Below are positions 42,285 through 53,900 of a stretch of DNA of 64,000 nt, one piece after another. The notes below the pieces were generated by a model. The model was not told the DNA's origin. It ran no database searches and saw nothing but the letters and a program-made list of their open reading frames with translations. The stretch spans positions 79,501-143,500 of the forward strand of contig CAJNDS010000139.1 in NCBI GenBank assembly GCA_905221605.1, given 5' to 3'. The translations under genes and the position numbers were made by a program. This DNA is from Symbiodinium natans (Eukaryota > Sar > Dinophyceae > Suessiales > Symbiodiniaceae). The first letter of the stretch is position 1; each line of letters begins with the position of its first letter.

Positions 42285-42610
42285 GAGGGTTCCTAGGGGG
42301 TCTAGGGGTTCGGGTTTAGGGTTCTAGTCTAGGATTCTAGGGGTTCTAGGGGTTAGGGTTCTAGGGTTCTAGGGTTCTAGGGTTCTAGGGTTCTAGGGTT
42401 CTAGGGTTCTAGGGTTCTAGGGGGGTTCTAGGGTTCAGGGTCTAGGGTTCTAGGGTTCTAGGGTTCTAGGGTTCTAGGGTTTTAGGTCTAGGGTTCTAGG
42501 GTTCTAGGGTTCTAGGTTCTAGGGTTCTAGGGGGTCTAGGGGGTCTAGGGTTCTAGGGTTCTTTCTAGGGTTCGAGGGTTCGAGGGTTCGAGGGTTCTAG
42601 GGCTCTAGGG
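42285..42610. repeat. TTCTAGGG octamer array
   Basis: About 35 units of TTCTAGGG with local deletions and TTCGAGGG or GGCTCTAG variants. A self-contained local variant of the telomere-like unit. Confidence 0.93.
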
Positions 42611-42699
42611 CTCCAGGGTGCTAGGGGATTAAGTGCTTGGACTTGAAGATTGACCAGGTTAGGGTTTAGGGTTTAGGGCTTCGGGTCTAGAGTCTAGGG

Positions 42700-43430
42700 T
42701 TTAGAGTAGTCGCCAGTGTCTTGCAAACCTGAACGACGCCCCCCTAAGCCACCTGTCCGACGTCGACGGTGTGAGGACTGGATAGATTTGGGATTGGGTG
42801 CCCCATACAGTTCATCTCGGGTTATGTCGGGACATCGAGGGATAACCAGGGTTTGTTTAGGGGAGTTGGAACCATCAGAACAAGAGATGACATCCGAATC
42901 GCCCCCTTGACGCCTCGTTTCTTCCAACAAAAGTGTCGGGGATATACCCTCCATTTATTGGAGTTCTCACTGTTGGGGTCCAGCGATTGACTGAGGCTCG
43001 ACTTGCACTTTATCATTCTGATCATGATTTTCCTTTCTGTTCTTTTTGGGGGGGCGGGGTAAGGGGAGGCGGGCGGGGGGCGGGGGGTGGTAGTAGTATC
43101 CCTGTAGAGGGATACCGTTGCAAGACGAACTCAGTCTTCTGGGCACCCTGCCCTTTGACCAAAAGCACGGCGGTAGAGGCGAGCCTCGGTATGTGAGAGG
43201 GGCCGAAGGGGGGGGGGGGGGTTCAGGGATAGGTCTTTTCAGTTTGTACCCCACACCGCTGAAAACTCAAAGTTTCGCCTACAACTAAACTTTTCCCAGG
43301 AAGACAAGGGGAATGGAGTGCTACTGAAAAACGCTCTGAGCCCCAAACCCTCTCAACCCTCCTATCCCCGAAAGCCCCAAGCCCAGAAACCGCAAACCCT
43401 CAGCGCAGCCGGGCCGAGGCAGGCAAAACG
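42700..43430. other. Unique sequence with G-rich patches
   Basis: Open frames on both strands at 42694-43025 overlap each other and have no recognisable motif. G runs at 43048-43090 and 43208-43222. Confidence 0.4.
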
Positions 43431-43446
43431 CAGCGCAAAAAAGTTA

Positions 43447-43700
43447 CCCTAAACCCTAAACCCTAAACCCTAAACCCTAAACCCTAAACCCTAAACCCTC
43501 AAGCTCTAAACCCTCCCCGCAACCCATGAGGACCTGTCAGGGCCCTGAACCCTGAATCATAAGCTCCAGGCCAAGGCCGCGCACGGCAAGCAACCTGAGC
43601 AAGACCTGGGCCGAAAAAAAACAGGGTTTAGGGTTTAGGGTTTAGGGTTTAGGGTTTAGGGTTTAGGGTTTAGGGTTTAGGGTTTAGGGTTTAGGGGTTA
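43447..43700. repeat. CCCTAAA and TTTAGGG arrays around a candidate exon
   Basis: CCCTAAA units at 43447-43500 and about 10 TTTAGGG units at 43621-43697, in opposite orientation on either side of 43551-43605. Confidence 0.88.
43551..43605 (-). CDS. Possible exon, unassigned
   Basis: Reads VLLRLLAVRGLGLELMIQ after GGCCCAG|GTC, ending before |GTTCAGG. It lies between RRN3 and the RING-CH/TPR gene and could be a far 5' exon of the latter. Tentative. Confidence 0.22.
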
Positions 43701-44873
43701 GGGGTTAGGGCTTGTTGAGAGTGTTGAGGATATTAGCGTTTGAGGGTTTATTGGGGACTTTTAAGGGCTCACAGGGGTTGGTATGGTTTTTGGCGCGAGT
43801 TTGCCAGAGTTGGGAAGGATTTGACAGCGGGGGATGGGGGGGGGTTGTGGGGATTCAGAAGGTTTAGTCGACTTATACGAATTCGTTCAGGGCTTTGGGG
43901 TTTCAGGCCTTGTACATTCTTAGGGGTTCATAAGCCATCATGGGCTACCGGGATTGAGAGGGATCAGCCCCCGGCCCGTTTATAGGGTCCATGGGGGCTT
44001 GGGACCAAAGATCCCGACAAGGTGCTTCCGGTCTTGACTTGTTGGAGGTTGGCCCCTTTGAGCCCTTTGGAGGAGGTTTTCGGGGACCTGACGATGAGCT
44101 CGAATGCGTTGGAGAGACAGTTGGAGTGGCTTCCGCGGAGTTTCACATCCTCAGCCCTACACCCTTAAACGCAGCCCTACTCAATCCCCGAACGCCTTTC
44201 ATCAGCAGCCCCTAAGCCCTGCACGTCATGTCCTTGCTTTCATTCGCCGGCCATGGCTGTCTAGTGCGTTGGAGCTTTGGGCTTCAGTATTTCGAACTTC
44301 GTGGTTAGAGTCCAGAGGGCCATGATGAACAATCAAAGCACAGTCTCCCCAACTGCGTAGCCTTGCATCGAGGATGAGAAACCTGAAACTTGGGTAAAGA
44401 AGCTACAGCCCTCCCACTGGTGACGTCAACCCCTGGGGCCCTGTACCCTAAGAGCTCTAGGCCCCAATGCCTTTGAGAGACATCGCAGGGCTCCAGCGCA
44501 TGAGCACTAGCTAGAGCTGGAAGCCAACAGGGTTCACCAGAGCTGGTGTGGGCGCAGACAGGCTTCAGGGGGTTCGGGGTTTGGGTGTTTAAGGCCTAGG
44601 GCTGACTTGTTCTAGTTCTTATAAGAGAAATGGGGAATTAGGTGCCTTATAGCTCCCCTGTATAACCCTTTAGGGGACTCTCTGGGGTACCTGCTTCCCA
44701 AATTCCCTACTCAGAATAGGTCATTTGGAACGAAGGGGCTGGTTGGTGGCTTCAGGGCTGTTTGTGGCGCATCCTAGCCCGCGGGCATTTCATCAGCCAT
44801 GGGCAAGTTCCCTAAACCCAAAACCCTAAACCCTGAACCCTAGACCCTAAACCCTAAGCCTAAACCCTATCCC

Positions 44874-44954
44874 CTAACCCCGCACCCCCGGTCGCGCCAT
44901 GTCCATCGGGTTCGGCCGGAAGGCAGGCGAGGGTGCCGCCTTGGTGATGCGAGG
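44874..44954 (-). CDS. RRN3: RRN3 terminal exon with stop codon
   Basis: Reads PRITKAAPSPAFRPNPMDMA then RPGVRG and TAG. Acceptor TCGCAG|CCTCGC. Pro/Arg-rich tail. Confidence 0.62.
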   Translation of the reverse strand, partial: PRITKAAPSPAFRPNPMDMARPGVRG

Positions 44955-47900
44955 CTGCGATCATCAAACCCTAAACCCTAAACCCTACACCCAAAAACCA
45001 TAAACCCCAAACCCTAAACCCTAAACCCACCCTAAACCCTAAGCCCTAAACCCGACTGCATGTGGCGACTTTCCTCAGGTTCTGCGGACCCGGCCGAGGC
45101 TATGAAGCCGCGCTTCTCGGCATCCACTTGATCCGTGAAGTCCATGTCCGAGGATGCCTTTAGGTAAGTTGTAGGGTTTAGGGTTTAGGGTTTAGGGTTT
45201 AGGGTTTAGGGTTTAGGGGTTTTCGGATTTTCGGGTTTACATTGGGATGTTCCCCCTTATACTAACAGTCTTTAAAAGGAAATCGAATACCCCCTACTAG
45301 GATGCTTTTCAGTGAGGGGTTTCCGAAAACAGGAGGTACCCTTTTGGGGGCTCTTTTAACAGGATTCTAGGATTTTGGGGGGTGCCCCAAATTTTCGGAA
45401 ATCCCCAAGTGGGGTTTCTGGGGTTTTCGGGTTAACAGGCTATTTTGAGGCACCTGAACTGACGGCTCTACACTCCAAAACCTTGGACCCTAAACCCTGA
45501 ACCACAAGCCCTGTAATGAATCACAAAAAATCTAAACTCCGATAACTAAACGAACCCTGCACCATACAAATCCTACATAAGCAGCTACACTCTAAAGCCC
45601 CATTAAGCAGGCTAGTTCCCCCTCCGGTAGCCCAGTAACCATTAGCAAAAATCAATGGCACCACCGGGCTACCAAGAATTGCACCGTAAATGCCAAACCT
45701 TTGCCCGAACGAGCCAAAAAAACACACCCCAACCAATTGCACCCTAAGACCCTGTAAGCCAGGATGGCTCTGGGTTTAGGGTTTCGGGTTTAGGTTTTAG
45801 GGTTCAGGGTTTAGGGTTTAGGGTTTAGGGTTTAGGGTTTAGGGTTGATTGATCCCAAAACCCTATTTTCCAGAATTTTTCTGGGGGGTGGCCATGGTGT
45901 GGCCTCGTCGGCCCTCTCGGAGGACGCGGACATCGTTCGGCCCTTGCCCTGCCCATGCTTTGGTTTAGGGTTTAGGGTTTAGGGTTTAGGGTTTAGGGTT
46001 TAGGGTAGGGGTTTGGGGTTTAGGGTTTAGGGTTTAGGGTTAGGGTTTAGGGTTTAGGGTTTAGGGTTTAGAGGGTTTAGAGGGTTTAGAGGGTTTATAG
46101 GGTTTAGGGTTTATAGGGTTCAGGGTTTAGGGTTTAGGGTTTAGGGTTTAGGGTTTAGGGTTTAGGGTTCAGGGTTCAGGGTTAGGGTTTAGGGTTCAGG
46201 GTTTAGGGTTTAGGGTTTAGGGTTTAGGGTTTAGGGTTTATAGGGTTTATAGGGTTTATAGGGTTTAGGGTTTATAGGGTTTAGGGTTTAGGGTTTAGGG
46301 TTTAGGGTTTAGGGTTTAGGGTTTAGGGTTTCGGGTTTAGGGTTTAGGGTTTAGGGTTTAGGACTTAGGGTTCAGGGTTTAGGGTTTAGGGTTCAGGGTT
46401 TAGGGTTTAGGGTCATACATGGCCAGTTCTCGGAATCATGGTTCCTTTTTGGGTACCCGAAATACTGGGGGCCGCATTAAAAAGAGGAATCCGAAAGGGA
46501 CCACGTGAGGTTCGGGTCTAGGGTTTTTTGGGGTCAGGGTTGAGGTTTGAGGGCTTAGGGTTTAGGGCTGGGGGAGAAGGATGGTGGGTTTGGCGTTGGT
46601 CTAGGGTCTTACTTGCTTCGTGTTCAGGGGCTTGGGGTTTCTATGGTTTGGGGTTTAGGGTCTAGGGGGTCGAGGGCTTGGGCAGCTTAGCAAGATCGAT
46701 TGCAGCCAGCACGAGGCTTATGTAAGATGAGTCACAGATGGCATGCGCCACGGTTTTGAGGTTTAAAAAATCACGAGGCTTGAGCAGGCTATGAGACTGT
46801 GGCTTGCTAGGTTTAGGGCTTAAGGGTTGGGGTAATTGGAGAATGTGGAATCCATGACTACTCCCGCCTTATGGATTCGTGGAAACCGGAAAGCCTTCAT
46901 AAAATGATGTCAGGCTCTCCGCGCGCGGCTGAGCCACTGTGGAGGTCGGCTCTCGGCCCCGCCCTATAAACGCCCTGAAAACCCCCCAAACCCCAAACCC
47001 TGAACCCTAAGCCCGAAACCCTAAACCCTTTTTAATCCTTTAACCCTTTAAGCCCTCAGCCCTAAACCTGCAAAGACCCTCTCCTCCAAGTCTTGACCAA
47101 AGCCTTCCTCGTCGTCCGCCCCATCCTTTCAGAGGCTGAGGGCGGCTTGGGGGGTCCGATTCGGGTTTAGGGTTTAGGGTTTCAGGGCTTAGGGCTTAGG
47201 AGGGTTTAAGGTGTAGGGGTTCAGGTGAGAGTTCGGGGTTTAGTGCTGAGGTTTTCGGCTGGGTTTAGGAGTTTAGGGGTTGGAGCTTAATTGGGGTTTG
47301 GGGTTGAGGGCACCTTGTGCTGCTGAAGGGCTTCGGCGCTGGCAGGGTTTAGGGTTTAGGGCTTAGGGTTTAGGGTTTAGGGTTTAGGGTTTACCCTCAG
47401 CCCTCAACCCTGAACCCTTCACCACGAAACCCCTCTGAAACCCTCAAACCTCCGCCCAAACCCGAAAACCCGAAACCCTCAAGCCGCAACATCCTAGCAC
47501 ACCCACCGCCGCCCAAGCCCTAAACTACCAAAATCAAACCGAAAAGACGCAACTCTACAACCCTATGAACCCTACACACCCAAGTTCAATCGCCTAAACC
47601 TGAACCCTAAACCCTAAACCCTAAACATGGGTCCTCGCTGTCGTCGGTGTCCGCCCACCGCGCGTCGGACCAGGTCTTGAAGATGCCCCGCCTCATCAAC
47701 GGACCCCAAAGAACCCCAATGTTTGGCGTTGAGGGTTTAGGGTTTAGGGTTTAGCGTTGAGGGTTTAGGGTGAGAGGTGACGCACTTGTGACATCTCAGA
47801 ATCGTCACTTGTATCTTGGCTGCACTTAGGAGGGTAGCTAAAAATGTAAATTTTAGCTGCCTTATTAAGAAACCCAATAAACCCCAAAAAGGTAAGGATC

Positions 47901-50900
47901 TAAAGTTACAGTAAAGCACCACAAAGGTATCATCTGGATTCCCTCACTTGTGACATCTGATTTGTTTCTGCTACTAAGCTACTATTTCTATGCTTCCAGA
48001 TCGTATTCTTCCTACTAACTCCGAAAACAACTACAAGGCAGTACTACAACTGCCTTCTACTTGTAACATCTGTGGAAACTGCGATCACGCTCGAGCCCTG
48101 CTCACCAAAATTTACGGTTCAGGGCTTTAGGGTTTAGGACTCAACCATACACCCCAAATCCTAAGACCTAACCGTTCACGGCTGAGGGCTTCAGGCTTTT
48201 AGGGTCTGAGTGCTACAGGGTTCAGGGTTTGCAGCTTCGAGCGTGAGACGTCCTCGGCCCAATAACCGGTTTAAGTGTTAGGGTTTACCCTTAAGCCCCT
48301 GGGTAGCCCAGCAACCATATTAGAGTAAGGGCATCCTTGTTGGGGTTGGTTACGTTCTAAGGGTTTAGGGTTTAGGGTTTAGGGTTTGGGGTTTAGGGTT
48401 TAGGGTTTAGGGTTTAGGGTAACGGAACCCAGAACAGAAAAAAGGGATGAAGGGTACCACTCAGCTACCAGGCTCTAAACGCCGAGCTTGTCATTCAACC
48501 TTGGGCCTCTGAGAAGCCCGGAAACCCTTTTTTTCATTGGGGGGGGGGGGGGGGTTCTAGGGTCTAGAGTCTAGGGTAATATAGGGTTCAGGGTGATTGG
48601 GGTTCCCCTAGAACAAGAAACGCTGCAATAAATGAAGCCTAACCCTCCACACCCCACGTCCCTGGGAAAAGTATAAAAATCGAGCCCCCGGGCACGAAGA
48701 GATAGGAGTGGCGCAGCCGATAGGGCTCGAAGGGGAAGAAGGCGGCCGGGCCGTGCGCACCCCTTATGTCTGAAACAGTTTTAGGGTCCAGGGAGTCGTG
48801 CTTGGGAGTCTGGGACCAATGCCAGGGTTATGGCTGAGGGTTCAGGGTTTAGGGTGGAGGGTTTCATCTGGGTTCAGGGCATTAGGTTTTAGCACACTGC
48901 AAACCTCGAATACCAGCTCCTTAAGCCCTACGCCCAAAACCCTGCACAGGCCCTCCCCTCAAGCCCACACGGAAGGTGCCCCCTTCAAACCCAGGTGCCC
49001 CGAGCCACTCGCCCTAAAAGGAAATGGATTCCTGCGATTGTAGACTGTAGGTCTAGGGTTCAGGGTTTAGGGTATGTACTCTGGGTGGGTGGAGAGGGGA
49101 GGGGCAGTTAAAAGTATTTATACGGGGCTGAAGCTCTTGTGGGTCTCTGACTCATCCTTGAGTGCGTCAGGCACACGGACCTTCTTGGAGGACTGCGCCT
49201 GCCGCAAAAAACGTGCTTGGCTGGAAGGCTTTGGGGTTTCGGCCTGCAGGGTCTAGCAGTGTAGGGTCTACTAATAGGGTATGGGGCTTTAGGAAGGGTT
49301 TGATGTAACGCCTAAAAGCTAAACCTTCATGGGCTTGAAAGCACACAGCTCCTCCAATCCCTAATCATCTCACCCAACACCCTAAACCCAAAACCCTAAA
49401 CCCCTAAAAGGGGTGTCGTTTCTGTTCATTCATATGCGGGCATGCGCGGGCCTTCTGGAGTATGGGCTTGGGCTCCTCAGCCCGAAACCCTGAAGCTCCG
49501 AAACCTCAAAATTGTCAAAACCTACAACCCCAAATCCTAAACTCTCAACCCTGCCGCCCTGAAACCCGAAACCCCAAGCCCCAAACCCTAAACCCCAAAC
49601 ACCAAACCCTAAACCCTAAACCCTAAACCCAAACCCCAAACCCTAAACCCTAAACCCTAAACCCTAAACCCCAAACTAAGCCCACACAGCGAACCTAGGG
49701 TCTCTGAGCCCAGGAGCCCTACAGGCCACACGCTACCTGCACCCCACTAGGGTTTAGGGTTTAGGGTTTAGGGTTTAGGGTTTAGGGTTTAGGGTTTAGG
49801 GTTTAGGGTTTAGGGTTTAGGATTTGGGGCTTGCGGTTTAGGATTTCGGGTTAGGGTATGGGGTTTGGGGTTTAGGATTTGGGGCTTGGGGTTTAGGATT
49901 TCCGGTTAGGGTTTGGGGTTTGGGGTTTAGGATTTGGGGCTTGGGGTTGAGGAATTCGGGTTAGGACTTCAGGTTTGGGGTTTAGGATTTGGGGCTTGGG
50001 GTTTCGGATTTCGGGTTTAGGGTTAGGACGTACGGGTTGGGGGGTTTAGGGCAACGGCTGCCTTGAAGGACATTCTGGGAAGTATTTTCTTTTCATTATG
50101 CTGTATTCTTATTTATATATGTTTTGTTCTTCTTTTGGGGGGGGGGGGGGGCTCCTGTGCACCTTCGGTCTAGGGTTGAGGGTTTAGGGTTTAGGGTTTA
50201 GAAGGGAACCCGCAGATTCCCAGCCTCCTTCCGTTGAGCGTCAAGCTGCGCAGCCAGCCTCTCGCGGAAAGGCCTGGCAGTGAGATGTTGGGGTGCGTTG
50301 TCTATAGGTTTGAGCCCTAGCCCCCAGTCCAAATACCCGACATGTTTGTGGTCTCAGTATCCGGAATTTCAACATATACAACAACATTTGGACTGTCTGG
50401 GTAGTCTTTTCTTCGCGTCTCCGCTCGCGCAGCAGCGTTGGACGCCCATTGCCTAGTATCGAGTTCGACAAGTTGTGTGTAACTGCTTTGGAAGAACTGA
50501 AGCACTAAACTTCACACGCTAGGCCGTAGCCCCTAGACTGCTAACCCTTAGGGCCCTAAACTTTAACCCATAGATCCCAATCAACCCTCACAAGCCCCTA
50601 ACCCCCTCAACCTCTAAACGCTAGGATCCTGGCTATTGCTCAAGTGCAGACCCTAGCTTGGGCTCTCCGAAATCCCGAAGGAATGTGTGGTGGGTTTGCT
50701 GGGTTGCTCCTTGTTGGGACTGCCGGTTCGGCATTCAAGGTGCACTTCGGAAAGTGACATCTAAGGGCCGGAGTTTTGCGGCGGTCCGAGACACATGAGT
50801 ATACCTGCGTATGAAGTGAGGTGCTGTGTAGACATACAACGTATATGTACGTATATAAGGAACCTGTACACGAAAAACATTGGTACAGGTGGATGTGTAT

Positions 50901-53900
50901 GTACAATGTGGAACGTATGGATAAGGGAGACTCGACAAGATACGAGACTGACATGTGCAATGTGGATGTAGAAGGCACAACGCACACTTTATAACTTGCA
51001 ACGTAAAACGCAAAGCAATGTTCTTACACATGCTGGTCGGCACACACATACATATGTACGATAAGCTACGAATATACACACATTATATTATATCTACATG
51101 ACTTGATGACGTTTGTTCTCATCGCCAAAATATGAAGCTCATTGCCTCAAAGTCTGCCTCAAAGTCGTCCCCCTCCACACCAAAGCCGAAGCCCAGGTAG
51201 GGATGAGGAAGTTGTAGGGTTTTATGGGGTTAAAGAGCGGATAGGGATTCTTGAGGCTTTATATCGTGTTTACAGGATTATGGTGTTGTGAGCCTTAGGG
51301 TCTAGGGTGCAAAAGGGCCTGATCTGCTTGCAGAACTCCTTGGCGATGAAATGCCGAATCTGGGTTATCGGCCTTGTCGCTTGGAAACAAAGGCACTTCT
51401 CAAATAGATGCGTAAGTAGGACCTGGAATGAAAATCTGGGATGAAAATCGAATTTAATAGGTAACCTCAAGAGAAATGTTTGGGGGGCTCTTGCGGGTCT
51501 GCTTGATTTGAAGGGCGGGCGGGGGACCACATATCCTACACCAACCCTACATCCTGACACCCTAAAACCCTTAACCAAAGTCGTTCGTTCTTCTGGGCTT
51601 CAGGTTTACTCGTGTGGGCCCCCATAGGGGCATTTTTCAAGTCCTAAAATCTGACTCCACAATACGCCTAAACCCTATACCCGTGCAAAGGGTGTCACCG
51701 CTGAGATTTCGGCCGATGCTCGCTCAGCAAAATCGGCGTGAAAGCGTCGGGGCCCACTTTGTGACCTGCCGGGTTGAGTCTTCACAGGACCTGTAGGGCT
51801 TAGGGTGCATTGCTTCTCGGTTGAGGGTTCTAGGGCTGCCGATTTCGTGCTTATGCCAAGTCATGCTGAGACTCCTGAAGCTATTAGCATGAGAATACGG
51901 ACTGAATTTGGAATGAATGCGTGGCTCAAGGCTCAAAGTCTACGAGGCTTCTTATAGCAGGCTCTGTGGGCCAGCCAGAGCACCCTACGATGGAGCCCCA
52001 TGTGCGAACAAGGCCCGACGAAGATGCGGGGGCCAGGATGCTCATCATTCACCCCCGCCACTCTCCCCTCGTCTCCCATTTAAAAACACAAAGCTCTCAA
52101 CCCCTACGCGCAAAAAAAACTTAAACCCTCAACCCTAAACCTAAAACTCTGCGAATCAAAAACCATAAAACAATAAACCCTTGAAGCCTTATAAAGCCTC
52201 AAGCCTTCGACTGGCAACCCCTAAACCCTCAAACATGTCCAACACCCCAAAAACCTTGAGCAGCCAAAATCCTAAACCCCAAGCCCTATAACCCCTGAAC
52301 TAGAAGACAGACCCTGCACCCTAAACCCTAACTCCTAAACCCTAAACTAAACCCTTACACCCTAGACCCAAAGGTGGCAGGCTGCCACCTTCCGCAGTAT
52401 CCGGCAGTAGCGCATCGGTCCCGGTAGTGCTTGAATTCCTTCTGGTCCAAAAGCTTAGGGCTCAGGCATGTTCAGGTACAAGATTTAACTGAGGGAGGGG
52501 GGGCGGGACGGTGGCGTGTTTCCATTGCGGTGTAGGGCTTAGGGTTTTCGGGTTTGGGCTCAGGGGTTAAGGCGTTAAGGTTATAATTAACATTCAATCG
52601 CAAGCGAGGTCAAGAGGCCGACCTCTCAAGGCATGGCCTTCATTGCATGCCATCCCCGTTAAAATTTAATCACCAGCGCGGCCCACGTGTTCTTATGGCG
52701 TGGCCGTCTCAGCTGTGATATACATAAAGTCCGCTGGGAGTGAGGTTCACGCTGCACCCTGTAAAGCACCACAAAGTAAACTCAAGTTTCCCGGGCCATT
52801 CAGGGCCTAGTGACTGTTTGAGGGCCGGTGGGATCCCTCATTAAGTGAAGTCTTGCAGGTCCAGGTGTCGTAAGAATATATATATATATATAGAAAAATA
52901 TATTTAATTATTTATTTATTTATATAACTTTCGGGAACCTTCGACTGTTCAGGGGGAAGGGGGGGGGGGGGGGGGAAGAGGTACAACATTACGAACAAGC
53001 TAGAGGAGGATTCTCAGAATCTGGCCTGTAGAAGAGGAGGACTTCTTATGGCCAGTTCTATAGAAACTTATAAACTTAGTTTACAATTGCGAACCAGTAC
53101 AGAAGAAGCTCCAAACCCTAAGCCCTAAACACCAAACAGCATTTCCTAAAATGCATCTACATGCGAACGAGATAAGAGGATGATCTCCCAGGGTGAGCTT
53201 CTGACACCAAGGCCCGAATAAATGGTAACAACTTAGCTTCGTACAAAACCCGGAGAAGGATTTCTCTGGAAGTGGCCTTTGCACTACAGCCAATTTCACA
53301 CGAACACGATATATAGCAACAACGTCGACATCCGGGAATACCTTGACAAGATATCCTTCAGCTGAGTTGCACAAGGGTTTCACGCGAAAGCTGAAGCCCT
53401 AGATACAACAATAGCCCTTAACCCGTGAACCTCTGGATCCCTGAAACCCCCTAAATACTAAACCCTAAACCCTAAACCCTACACCCTAAACCCTAAATCC
53501 AAAACCCTAAACCCTAAACTTCCCTAAACCCTAAACCCTGAATGCCCAAAACCCCAGCACTCAGCCAAAGTCTTCAGGAAACTGAGCCGAGGCACTCTAC
53601 CTCGGTGGTGCTAAACGCCTGGTGGCAGTTTTAGGGTTGAGGGGCAAACCCTAAGGAGTTTAGGGTTTAGGGTTGCAGGACGTCCCACATCCCATGCGGC
53701 TTGCGCCATCGAGGTCGAGTTGAGGGTTTGAGGGCTTTGGGCTTTGACGATACTGGGGTCTCAGGGTTTAGGGTTTAGGGTTTAGGGATACTGGGGTTTC
53801 AGGGTTTAGGGGTTTGGTGTTTAGGGCTGATAAGAGCCTTGGGGCTTGAGGGTAAACACCCCTTGAACCCTCAAACCCCAAAAGCCCCCAAAACCCGCCC

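Noticed and set aside
50317-50505. 62-codon minus frame with protein-like composition
   Set aside because: It starts with TTG, is not phase-compatible with the neighbouring RRN3 exon and shows no homology that I recognise.
51120-51195. Acidic minus frame (GDDFEADFEAMSF then stop) as a gene end
   Set aside because: A terminator here would split RRN3; the alternative frame gives a phase-consistent microexon, so I prefer that, with low confidence.
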